Part shown: positions 1 through 6,431 of the stretch, piece by piece
How the letters are laid out: each line of letters starts with the position of its first letter
Position numbering within the stretch: position 1 is the stretch's first letter
From: a virus
IMG/VR virus record: IMGVR_UViG_3300044701_001244
Coordinates: 1-22,018 of that record
DNA: 22,018 nt
Reading direction: 5' to 3' (one strand)
Notes under the pieces: generated by a model
Databases searched by the model: none
What the model saw: only the letters and a program-made list of their open reading frames with translations
What the model was told of the DNA's origin: nothing
Position numbers and translations under genes: made by a program

Positions 1-71
1 AATCCGCCAATCGGCTGGTCATTCGCTATTCGGAACTGAAGGGCTTGGCCTTGTAGATCTGGTGCAGGCAT
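1..71 (-). CDS. 5' end of an unidentified gene, cut by the window edge
   Basis: An ATG at 71 opens a frame that stays open to position 1 and begins MPAPDLQGQALQ, about 23 residues visible. The ATG lies 3 bases after the stop of the DUF3310 gene, the tight packing seen throughout this block, so a real co-transcribed gene is likely. Cyanopodoviruses often carry nucleotide-metabolism or virion genes at this point, but the visible piece is too short to assign a family. Confidence 0.5.
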   Translation of the reverse strand, partial: MPAPDLQGQALQFRIANDQPIGG

Positions 72-73
72 GT

Positions 74-289
74 TTAGCGGTTTCTTGATTTAGATACAAG
101 CTGGATCTTCTTATCGATATAGGCCTTTGCCTTTAGCAGATCATCAAGCTCTTCTTCGTACTGCTTATGGCCAGCACGGCAGATGTACTTGACTACATTA
201 CCCAGAAAGTAATCAAGCTTCTGGTCTGCGATAAAGTCCCATACCTCGATGACTCCACGCTGGTAGTGATCAGGGCTGTACTTGCTCAT
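74..289 (-). CDS. DUF3310 protein (T7 gp1.7-related)
   Basis: A 71-residue protein matching the small DUF3310 domain: an N-terminal DHY motif (residues 7-9), an aromatic/acidic helix, then LGNVVKYICRAGHK (about 29-42) and a final ELDDLLKAKAYIDKK helix. The LGN-x-KY-x-x-RAG-K pattern is the family hallmark. T7 gp1.7, which carries this domain, is a nucleotide kinase that confers ddT sensitivity; whether this short version keeps that activity cannot be read from sequence. It sits at the end of the replication cluster, overlapping the membrane-protein gene upstream by 20 bases, which fits a DNA or nucleotide metabolism role. Family confidence is high, activity uncertain. Confidence 0.8.
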   Translation of the reverse strand: MSKYSPDHYQRGVIEVWDFIADQKLDYFLGNVVKYICRAGHKQYEEELDDLLKAKAYIDKKIQLVSKSRNR

Positions 290-548
290 CCTCTACCTCC
301 ATGTCCTTCAGGATTTCCTTTGCCATATCTAGATATCTGTCTTTGTTCTTCTTGATCCAGAAGATGTCCCACTCCAGGCGGATCATAAAGAAAAACCTTT
401 CAATAGCTAGCTCAAGTCGTCTGACTTGGAGATCAATGTATTTAACCAGGTTAAAATCAATTACGCATAGCGCTAATACAAGAGCTAGAAAGAATATGCA
501 GTTGGTCACGGTGTAAAGAGGATTGGTTCTTGTGTTTCCTCGTTCCAT
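270..548 (-). CDS. Small membrane protein, unknown function
   Basis: 92 residues. Residues about 13-36 (CIFFLALVLALCVIDF and neighbours) form one hydrophobic helix, followed by a long amphipathic basic/acidic region (about 37-85) that looks helical and cytoplasmic, and an acidic tail EVEDEQVQP. The start overlaps the last 43 bases of the exonuclease gene and the end overlaps the DUF3310 gene, so it is part of the replication operon. I do not recognise a family. A single-pass inner-membrane protein here could tether something or act on host envelope functions, but nothing proves this. The ATG at 548 is chosen because later methionines would delete the hydrophobic segment. Confidence 0.55.
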   Translation of the reverse strand: MERGNTRTNPLYTVTNCIFFLALVLALCVIDFNLVKYIDLQVRRLELAIERFFFMIRLEWDIFWIKKNKDRYLDMAKEILKDMEVEDEQVQP

Positions 549-1234
549 AGGTCAACAGTGAGAATGGTTGCGAGGCGGATATTGCGTATGGCATCTTCTT
601 TTGTCAGACCTGCGTCAATGAACGCTTTTACTACTGCTGCGCAGTAATCACCGTCTTTCACCTTGTTTAGGAGGGCCTCAGCTTTCTTCGGACCAACCCC
701 TGGAATTCCGGCATACCCATCGGTCTGGTCGCCCGTCAGCGCCTGTAGCCAGCGTTTGCGTGCTGCTTTCTCAGGCGTCTGTTCGTACTCTTCCTTCCCG
801 TTCCAGATCCGACAGGCAAACTGTTCCATGTCTTTATCTGGTGAGCAGAGAATAAAGCTGTCCCACTTTCCTGAGGTCACCTCAATGCCCATCAGGTCAT
901 CAGCCTCAAGGCCTGGCTTCTGGACACTGTGCCATTGACCTTTCATCCAACTCTTCAGCTTCTTATAACCAGCTGGCTTCCGCTTTGTCCGGTTACCCTT
1001 GTATGTAGGATCTATTCCCTTGCGGAAGTTCGTGTCATCGGTGAAGAATAGGATCAGTCGATCTGTGTCAAACCTAGTCTGTAGACCCTCGATATCCTGA
1101 TTGACGATCTGTCGCCCTCGCCGAAAACTCCCGGTCACAACCGTGACTTCAGACGTAAACTCCAGCTCCTCTTCAGCTGCCGAAGCTGCACGGTAGGCAA
1201 TTGGATCAGCATCAACTAACAGCAATGGTTGCAT
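506..1234 (-). CDS. 5'-3' exonuclease, T7 gp6-like (flap/FEN family)
   Basis: 242 residues, within the size range of podoviral 5' exonucleases. The N-terminus LLLVDADPIAYRA carries the first metal-binding Asp. LILFFTDDTNFRK and YKGNRTKRKP are the FEN-family core and helical-arch basic region; LEADDLMG and SPDKDMEQ supply further acidic metal ligands; and TGDQTDGYAGIPGVGPKKA is the helix-hairpin-helix DNA-binding motif with the conserved GD-x-x-DG-x-x-G-x-PG-x-G-x-K-x-A pattern. In T7 gp6 removes RNA primers and degrades host DNA for nucleotide recycling. It overlaps the endonuclease VII gene upstream by 23 bases. All key acidic residues appear intact. Confidence 0.93.
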   Translation of the reverse strand: MQPLLLVDADPIAYRAASAAEEELEFTSEVTVVTGSFRRGRQIVNQDIEGLQTRFDTDRLILFFTDDTNFRKGIDPTYKGNRTKRKPAGYKKLKSWMKGQWHSVQKPGLEADDLMGIEVTSGKWDSFILCSPDKDMEQFACRIWNGKEEYEQTPEKAARKRWLQALTGDQTDGYAGIPGVGPKKAEALLNKVKDGDYCAAVVKAFIDAGLTKEDAIRNIRLATILTVDLWNEETQEPILFTP

Positions 1235-1640
1235 CAGTGTAAGACAGTAGGTAAATAAGAGCGCGTTTAATAATCATCGGGTCATCATGTAGCAGGCCAA
1301 TGCCTGAGTTGCAACTTGGGCATATGTATCCTCGAAATTCTTGCCTATGATGACAATGGTCTAGGACCCAGTCACTTGTTTCATATTGGCAAACCGGACA
1401 GCGACCCGGCGGAGGCTTTGGGTGCCGATCCCTAAGTTGCTTCCTTATCTGTCGCTGTTTGTTGTTGCATACCTTGCACCGGTTTCGTGTTGCCCGGTGC
1501 CTTCCGTCTGCCTTCACAAATTCGCTGTCTTCCTTTTCCTCACCACAGTGCTTGCACTTTCTAGTGAGTGTCTGCCCATGTCCTGCCGACCTTGACCTCG
1601 CAATCAAGGCTAGTCCTAAACCTAATTGAATGTTCGACAT
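1212..1640 (-). CDS. Recombination endonuclease VII-like HNH nuclease
   Basis: 142 residues. Two zinc half-sites (CKHCGEEKEDSEF near residue 29 and CKVCN near 57) precede a CPVC-x(n)-LDHCHH core and FRGYICPSCNSGIGLLHDD, matching the T4 endonuclease VII family: zinc cysteines, the Asp-His catalytic pair and the Cys-Asn after the second zinc pair. The enzyme resolves branched DNA. The window thus encodes two junction resolvases, this and endonuclease I. The ATG start lies 80 bases inside the DNA polymerase gene, so the first ~25 residues share sequence with the polymerase C-terminus; I see no better in-frame start before the first zinc site. The 3' end overlaps the exonuclease start. Confidence 0.88.
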   Translation of the reverse strand: MSNIQLGLGLALIARSRSAGHGQTLTRKCKHCGEEKEDSEFVKADGRHRATRNRCKVCNNKQRQIRKQLRDRHPKPPPGRCPVCQYETSDWVLDHCHHRQEFRGYICPSCNSGIGLLHDDPMIIKRALIYLLSYTDATIAVS

Positions 1641-3327
1641 CCTTCATTGCTAATGGTATCAATGTCTTTGCCATATCTACGTGCTCGGGGTGTACTGCTA
1701 GCTGGACCTCATCATGCACAAAAGCAAGTGGTGTGTAATCCACGCCTGCCTCCTGTAACAGTTCATTCATTCGTACTACCCACATCTTGCAGATGACGGC
1801 CCCACAGCTCTGGAGCAGGTAGTTCAATGCAGCATGTGGCTTCCGAATCCGAATTGGGCGACCGTCAATCCCAGAAATGACGCCTGATTCTGCACGCTTC
1901 TGGACAGCATCCACCAGGGTTCTGAAGCCTTCAATGCCATCGAGTAGTTTTGTCCTCAGCTCTTTACCCCTTGCTGCTGCCTCTTTCTTTGAAGCCCCAG
2001 CTGATAAACCAAGCTTGACATCGCCTCCTCCATAGATGAGGCAATACGTTACGGTCTTCTGTGTCTTTCTATCTACGCCCGCTATGTCAGCCATGGCTTG
2101 GTGGATGTCTCCATCTACCACTGTCCGACCGAACGCACAGCCGTCGTACTTAGCCAGGTAGTGTGAAAGACAACGCAGCTCCAGGCTTGAAGCGTCAGCC
2201 CCAACCTGTGCGTAGCCTTCCCCTGCATGAAACAGCTCCCTGAATTCGTGCCCAGAGGGTGTCTGCGCTAGGTTTGGACGGAGGTGTGCGTTGCGGCCCG
2301 TTGCTGTGTTGAGCATGCAGCTGTGATGGATCTTGCCATCCTTCTCGATCTGCTTTAGCCAGCTGTTGGTGCCCTCCGATAACAGGCCAAGCTGCTTCTG
2401 TAATTCAAGGATGCGAGCAAACTTGCGACTCTCTTCAGTATCAATCGCAAACAGTACATCTTCATCAATCCTTGGTTTTCCTTTGTCGGTAAACTCGATC
2501 GGTTCCCAGCCTCTGTACTGTTGAAAGGCCCAAGCAATATGCTCGCGGCTTGTTGGACTAAACTCGATAAGGCGTGTCATTGGAGCCCCGGTGACATACC
2601 CACGAGAGGCGTCATTACGTCGGGGTACAAACTCCTTGCCTGCTACGTATAAGAACGTAGCTCGCATCTGGTCTGAGAGCGTTTCGAGTTCAGCCCTTAG
2701 CTTGCCTTCAAGTTGCTGAGCTTTCTTTTCGTCAAACGGAAACCCCGCTTGCTCTTGCCAACTCATTACCAACGCGCATTGATGTTCTAGATCAATGCAC
2801 CTCTCGTACTCCTCCAGCTTGGGCTGAAACAATTTCACGAGGGGGTAGTTGGCTTCTACATCCTGTGTGCAGTACTCCAACATCTCTGGGTTGTACTGTG
2901 ACCAGTCACCATGTAGCTGCTTGCCATACTCACTCTTAAGAATCCCTAGGCGATATCCCCAGGATTCAAGTGAATGCCTACCATAAAGGTTGCCTGGCAT
3001 ATTGGCAGGCTTGCACCGCAGATCCCGGTCTAGCATGTCAGTGAAAAACAGCCGAGACAGAATTAGCGTGTCATAGTACTTGGTCTTCCAAGGCTTGAAG
3101 AATGGGTATATCTCCTTGATTGCCTCCACATCGAACCCGACAATATTGTGGCCCCATATCTCTTCTGCCTCCATTAATAGCGTTAGACCGGTTGTTACCG
3201 ACTCCCTTTGTCCGCTGTCATCAAACTGCAGCACCTGTCCAGTGTCAATGTCTTTTACGACAAGACAATGGATCCTAGTAAGCTTTCTGAGAAGGCCATC
3301 TGTCTCCAGGTCAAATACAAACTTCAT
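1561..3327 (-). CDS. T7-like family A DNA polymerase with 3'-5' proofreading
   Basis: 588 residues versus about 704 in T7 gp5. The N-terminal exonuclease domain has FDLETDG (D6, E8), NIVGFDVE (D66) and CTQDVEANYPL (D156, Y161), so proofreading looks intact. The polymerase domain has motif A VGADASSLELR (D378), motif B RKTQKTVTYCLIYGGGD (about 420-436) and motif C FVHDEVQ (H538, D539, E540). The shortfall against T7 falls between the exonuclease and palm domains, where T7 carries its thumb and thioredoxin-binding insertion; the insertion is probably reduced or absent. The start overlaps the stop of a thioredoxin-fold gene as ATGA, implying translational coupling. Replicates the phage genome together with the primase-helicase and SSB of this cluster. 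Confidence 0.97.
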   Translation of the reverse strand: MKFVFDLETDGLLRKLTRIHCLVVKDIDTGQVLQFDDSGQRESVTTGLTLLMEAEEIWGHNIVGFDVEAIKEIYPFFKPWKTKYYDTLILSRLFFTDMLDRDLRCKPANMPGNLYGRHSLESWGYRLGILKSEYGKQLHGDWSQYNPEMLEYCTQDVEANYPLVKLFQPKLEEYERCIDLEHQCALVMSWQEQAGFPFDEKKAQQLEGKLRAELETLSDQMRATFLYVAGKEFVPRRNDASRGYVTGAPMTRLIEFSPTSREHIAWAFQQYRGWEPIEFTDKGKPRIDEDVLFAIDTEESRKFARILELQKQLGLLSEGTNSWLKQIEKDGKIHHSCMLNTATGRNAHLRPNLAQTPSGHEFRELFHAGEGYAQVGADASSLELRCLSHYLAKYDGCAFGRTVVDGDIHQAMADIAGVDRKTQKTVTYCLIYGGGDVKLGLSAGASKKEAAARGKELRTKLLDGIEGFRTLVDAVQKRAESGVISGIDGRPIRIRKPHAALNYLLQSCGAVICKMWVVRMNELLQEAGVDYTPLAFVHDEVQLAVHPEHVDMAKTLIPLAMKDVEHSIRFRTSLDCEVKVGRTWADTH

Positions 3328-3731
3328 TCAGTAAATGTACGCAGGTAGTCTATGGTTTGCAGCATCCCCCTAAGGCTATCCTCATGCATCTTTCGCACGC
3401 AGAGTTCACGGTGGATGACTGCTGCATTGGCATCTAAGACCAGCAGTGTTGGAAAGTCTTCGATTTCATACGAAATACACACAGCCGGATGATATTGTTT
3501 CTCAAGCACTGCTGTGTAGCAGCGGTAGTGCGTGCCTTCAAGTGCGTTGTCTAAGTTCTTTAACGCGACCTGAGATGGTAACTGATCCTTGTCTACAAAC
3601 AGTACAATGTGATGAGCCCTAGAAGTCGCTGTAATTGGCAGCGGTTGATTCTTGCTGCACCCCCAGGAGCTGTTGCATTCTTCCTGTACCTCTGTCGTAC
3701 CGGAGCATGCCGGCTTCACCCGTTGTCCCAT
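3324..3731 (-). CDS. Thioredoxin-fold protein without CxxC, coupled to DNA polymerase
   Basis: About 135 residues from an ATG at 3731 (a GTG at 3719 is equally possible). The start is uncertain because the frame overlaps the primase-helicase 3' end by over 100 bases and has no ATG, GTG or TTG outside the overlap until late. The unique part reads as a thioredoxin fold: strand HHIVLFVD, a helix, strand YRCYTAVL, then ISYEIEDFPTLLVLD, where EDFPTLLV lines up with the cis-proline GIPTLLLF strand of thioredoxin, a beta hairpin, and a final helix. The WCGPC active site is replaced by DKDQLPSQ, so it should not be a disulfide reductase. Its stop overlaps the polymerase start (ATGA). A structural or polymerase-accessory role is inference. 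Confidence 0.6.
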   Translation of the reverse strand: MGQRVKPACSGTTEVQEECNSSWGCSKNQPLPITATSRAHHIVLFVDKDQLPSQVALKNLDNALEGTHYRCYTAVLEKQYHPAVCISYEIEDFPTLLVLDANAAVIHRELCVRKMHEDSLRGMLQTIDYLRTFTE

Positions 3732-5208
3732 TGAAACGGTTCTTGAGAACCCGGAGAAGTGAGGTGTCATCTCCAGCTGCCAGGTTCCGCTCAAGGCTGA
3801 TGACGATGTCCGAGAGTTGCACAATGCTGTGCGACCCCCGAAGATGCGAGAGAGAAACCTGGCCACCGTCTTCGTGACCTTTGTCATTATGCAACCTCCT
3901 TAGGTGTGAAATAAGCAGTAAACCGACTCGTGTCTCTTCAACAAATGACCGAAGCTTGGTCATCGTTACATCGATCATCTTGCGCTCATCGTCTGAGGCA
4001 TTGCCAGACAACAGGATGGAGAGGTGATCCAGAATCACCCACTTCACATCTCGTGCCTTAACCATGAAGCGAATATCATTGATAATCACATCAGGATCAA
4101 CACTGCCAAAGCCGTCGCGTAGAAAGACACGGCCAGAGCCAACGCTTTTCTGAAATGCGGATCTGAAGTCATCGTCAGGAATTTGATTATCTATGTGTAG
4201 TGGCTTGTTCGCCACGACTGACATCAATCGGAGCCCCGTCCTCTGGATGGATTCTTCAAGGGCGATGTAGCCAACACTGAACCCTTGATCGACAAGGGCT
4301 TGTGCTGTCTCCCCGCAGAACGTGCTCTTGCCCACGCCGGAGCCGGCTGTGACGCAGACCAGCTCCCCCAGTCGCAGACCACCAGTAATGGCATTGAGAC
4401 CGTCAAAAGACCAATCAGCGTCCCTGCCAACCATTGGCCGGCGAAGTACATCAAATAGACTTCGTCCGTCAATGATCTCTTTGGGACTGTACGGCGCGGC
4501 ATTCCAGATCGCTTGGCGGATGGCCTCCCCATCCCGTGCTTGCAAGGCCTCTGAGGCGTCCTTATACGCCCCCATAGAGGCGATCTTTACCTTGTCAGGT
4601 GGAAATAGCTGGGCACACTTAACGGCTGCTTCCTGCCCCGGAGAATCGTTATCAAACAGGAGCACCACCTCATCGAACCCCAAGCAGAATGCCAGTTGGT
4701 TCTGTAGGTCTTTGTATGCTCCAGCTGCTCCGCTATAGATTGAGACGACTGGCCATTTCGGCTGCGCCTCCCAGACAGACAGGGCATCCATCTCCCCTTC
4801 GGTGACCACCAAGCGCTTGCCGCTCCCGAACAGGTTCTGTCCAAACAGCCGCTTTTCAGCGTTTTTGCCGATCCAATGGAACTGTTTCTCTTTGTTGCGC
4901 TCCTTTGCACCGACTACGCGGCCTGATTGGTCGGTATATGGAAATCGAATGACAGGACCGCTGTCGACCCGTACATTGAACTTTCGGCAGGTGGCCTCGG
5001 TGATGCGCCTAGATCGAATCTCGGCAAAGTCACCGTGATAGTGAAAGCTTCCCCCTGAGCGCTCAGAAGGGAGTGTCTCGTCCCCACCTGGTGTGTAGGT
5101 CTCACAGGAGAAACAATACATGTGCCCATCTGTGTAGAGACTGTTCGCATCGCTACTCCCGCAGTTCGGGCACGGCTCATGCCGGATGAACTCTGAGTCC
5201 TCACTCAT
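3619..5208 (-). CDS. DNA primase-helicase, T7 gp4-like
   Basis: 529 residues from the ATG at 5208, preferred over an upstream ATG at 5250 because it gives the usual short N-terminus and overlaps the stop of the preceding small ORF. Order of domains: zinc ribbon CPNCGSSDAN...CFSC for template recognition; TOPRIM primase core with VVTEGEMDAL and LLFDNDSPGQ; then a RecA-type DnaB helicase core with Walker A AGSGVGKST, Walker B WVILDHLSI, LLISHLRRL and the arginine-finger region ISLERN/LKNRFNG. The C-terminus ends NYSDF; an acidic tail with terminal Phe is what T7 gp4 uses to contact the polymerase. It unwinds DNA and primes the lagging strand. Confidence 0.96.
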   Translation of the reverse strand: MSEDSEFIRHEPCPNCGSSDANSLYTDGHMYCFSCETYTPGGDETLPSERSGGSFHYHGDFAEIRSRRITEATCRKFNVRVDSGPVIRFPYTDQSGRVVGAKERNKEKQFHWIGKNAEKRLFGQNLFGSGKRLVVTEGEMDALSVWEAQPKWPVVSIYSGAAGAYKDLQNQLAFCLGFDEVVLLFDNDSPGQEAAVKCAQLFPPDKVKIASMGAYKDASEALQARDGEAIRQAIWNAAPYSPKEIIDGRSLFDVLRRPMVGRDADWSFDGLNAITGGLRLGELVCVTAGSGVGKSTFCGETAQALVDQGFSVGYIALEESIQRTGLRLMSVVANKPLHIDNQIPDDDFRSAFQKSVGSGRVFLRDGFGSVDPDVIINDIRFMVKARDVKWVILDHLSILLSGNASDDERKMIDVTMTKLRSFVEETRVGLLLISHLRRLHNDKGHEDGGQVSLSHLRGSHSIVQLSDIVISLERNLAAGDDTSLLRVLKNRFNGTTGEAGMLRYDRGTGRMQQLLGVQQESTAANYSDF

Positions 5209-5356
5209 AGTCAAAGACAAGAGTCTCAAAGCGACTGACTTCCTTCTCAATCCCTTCGATGATGTCTGGCGGGCTTACACCCTCATCCATCAGACTGTTA
5301 ATCAGCTCTCGCAGTGATCGGCGCACATACTTCATGTCGAGTGTCTTCTTGTTCAT
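5201..5356 (-). CDS. 51-residue hypothetical protein upstream of primase-helicase
   Basis: A short ORF beginning MNKKTLDMKYVRRSLRELI and ending ETLVFDYE. It has a strong Shine-Dalgarno, GGAGGAG, about 6 bases before the ATG at 5356, and its start overlaps the stop of the 45-residue ORF (CTATGA). Its stop lies just inside the primase-helicase start, so the three are translationally coupled. It is predicted all-helical, basic at the N-terminus and acidic at the C-terminus, with no cysteines or membrane segment. I do not recognise a family. Ribosome-binding site and coupling make it a probable real gene, possibly a replisome accessory or host-takeover peptide. Confidence 0.7.
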   Translation of the reverse strand: MNKKTLDMKYVRRSLRELINSLMDEGVSPPDIIEGIEKEVSRFETLVFDYE

Positions 5357-5490
5357 AGCAGCTCCTCCGAGATTTCAATGTACTCAGCAATAGCTTCTAG
5401 TACCTCATCGAAGTCGTACCCCTGTGCCTCTAGGCTTTCGACAAAAGCGTCAATCTTAAAGAAGATGTCAGAAGTGTGCTCGTTACTCAT
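5353..5490 (-). CDS. 45-residue acidic hypothetical protein
   Basis: A tiny ORF from the ATG at 5490 to a TGA at 5353: MSNEHTSDIFFKIDAFVESL, then an acidic helix and a C-terminal IEISEELL. Start and stop both overlap neighbours in ATGA style (endonuclease I stop upstream, 51-residue ORF start downstream), strong evidence that it is translated. The protein is strongly acidic and probably helical, with no recognisable motif. The 3' end also encodes the Shine-Dalgarno of the next gene, so part of its sequence is constrained for that reason. Confidence 0.65.
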   Translation of the reverse strand: MSNEHTSDIFFKIDAFVESLEAQGYDFDEVLEAIAEYIEISEELL

Positions 5491-5837
5491 TCAAACCATT
5501 GTGGTGGGACGTCTGGCCATACACACGCAGGGAAGCCGTTCTTTTCAGCCCAGCTCATGTAGGTGTGTTTTGAACCCTTGGCCAACGGGTTGTTGCGTTG
5601 AAATACGAAGCGAATATCGAGTTCTGGATTGGCTTTCTTTACGGCAATCATCTTTCTTCGGTCGCTCGGCTTTAAGAAACCTTTCGCCTCGATGATTACG
5701 TTGTTAAAAAGGACAAAGTCCGGTGTATAAGAGCAGTCGAGCGTGTAGTTGTATTTGGAGGGCTCATATAGGTAGAGCTGCCCCCCTTTATCAAACGTCT
5801 TGGCGATCTGCTCCTCAAATTTGGAGCGGAAGGCCAT
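5487..5837 (-). CDS. Endonuclease I, Holliday-junction resolvase (T7 gp3-like)
   Basis: 116 residues versus 149 in T7 gp3. The catalytic core is clear: an N-terminal Glu (E8 or E9), the YTPDF motif with D40, then IIEAKG with E50 and K52, matching the E-D-E-x-K nuclease centre of T7 endonuclease I. FRSKFEEQIA at the start and VFQRNN later fit the family. The enzyme resolves branched replication and recombination intermediates and helps break down host DNA. The ATG overlaps the SSB stop by one base (TAATG), and the gene ends overlapping a tiny acidic ORF, all within one operon. Confidence 0.93.
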   Translation of the reverse strand: MAFRSKFEEQIAKTFDKGGQLYLYEPSKYNYTLDCSYTPDFVLFNNVIIEAKGFLKPSDRRKMIAVKKANPELDIRFVFQRNNPLAKGSKHTYMSWAEKNGFPACVWPDVPPQWFE

Positions 5838-6409
5838 TAGAAATCGTAGGCCTCATCCGTGCTCTCTTCCGCCTCCGCCCTTCGAGGAGCCGGGGCTGAC
5901 TGTTTGAAGCCGCTGATCGTGTCGCCTTGGAACAGTGCGACAATGTCTGTTTCGGTCAGCTCGCCTGAATCCGACACTTGGCCTGAGACCAGCTCCACGA
6001 CCTGAGCTCCCAGCACCTTGAGCGTGGTTCCCATGGCCGGCTTGGTGTAAGGCTTCTGATCGACGATGATCCGAACCTTTGTGCCCTTGCGGATTGAGGC
6101 CCGCACTTCATCCGCCAACACCGTGCCATCGGTGTCGACAAACAGCACAGCATCACGGCCGGTGTCGCCGCCGTAGGAATACTTGACCAGACCTTCGTCA
6201 TCCCATTTCGGAGGGTTGGTGGCCAGGCGCTTCGGATTGTCGACCTTCTTCTCAATCCACTTCAGCAGCTCTTCACGGTCAGCGTCGGCTTGCTCCAACA
6301 CGGCCGGTGGCAGCCGAAAGGAGAAGCACATGTTGTTGTATTTGCCAGAGGGCTGGTCGACGTTGACAAAGCCCTCCAGGGTGGTCTCAAAGGTGTAGCG
6401 GTTCGCCAT
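5837..6409 (-). CDS. Single-stranded DNA-binding protein, T7 gp2.5-like
   Basis: 190 residues, shorter than T7 gp2.5 (232). The position between RNA polymerase and endonuclease I is the T7 order. The protein begins MANRYTFETTLEGFVNVDQP, has a beta-rich OB-fold-like body (SFRLPPAV, KYSYGGDTGRDAVLFVDTDG, GTKVRIIVDQ, LKVLGAQVVEL), and ends in a strongly acidic tail EAEESTDEAYDF with terminal Phe, the hallmark used by gp2.5 to contact polymerase and helicase. It coats single-stranded DNA and coordinates the replisome. Just upstream is the small inverted repeat TTACA-CACC-TGTAA, which could influence initiation. Confidence 0.88.
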   Translation of the reverse strand: MANRYTFETTLEGFVNVDQPSGKYNNMCFSFRLPPAVLEQADADREELLKWIEKKVDNPKRLATNPPKWDDEGLVKYSYGGDTGRDAVLFVDTDGTVLADEVRASIRKGTKVRIIVDQKPYTKPAMGTTLKVLGAQVVELVSGQVSDSGELTETDIVALFQGDTISGFKQSAPAPRRAEAEESTDEAYDF

Positions 6410-6431
6410 TTACAGGTGTGTAAGCGAAAGG

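Noticed and set aside
3619-3731. Programmed +1 frameshift fusing primase-helicase to the thioredoxin-fold protein
   Set aside because: The primase-helicase ends naturally in an acidic tail with terminal Phe, as T7 gp4 does, and no clear slippery site is seen; an overlapping start is simpler.
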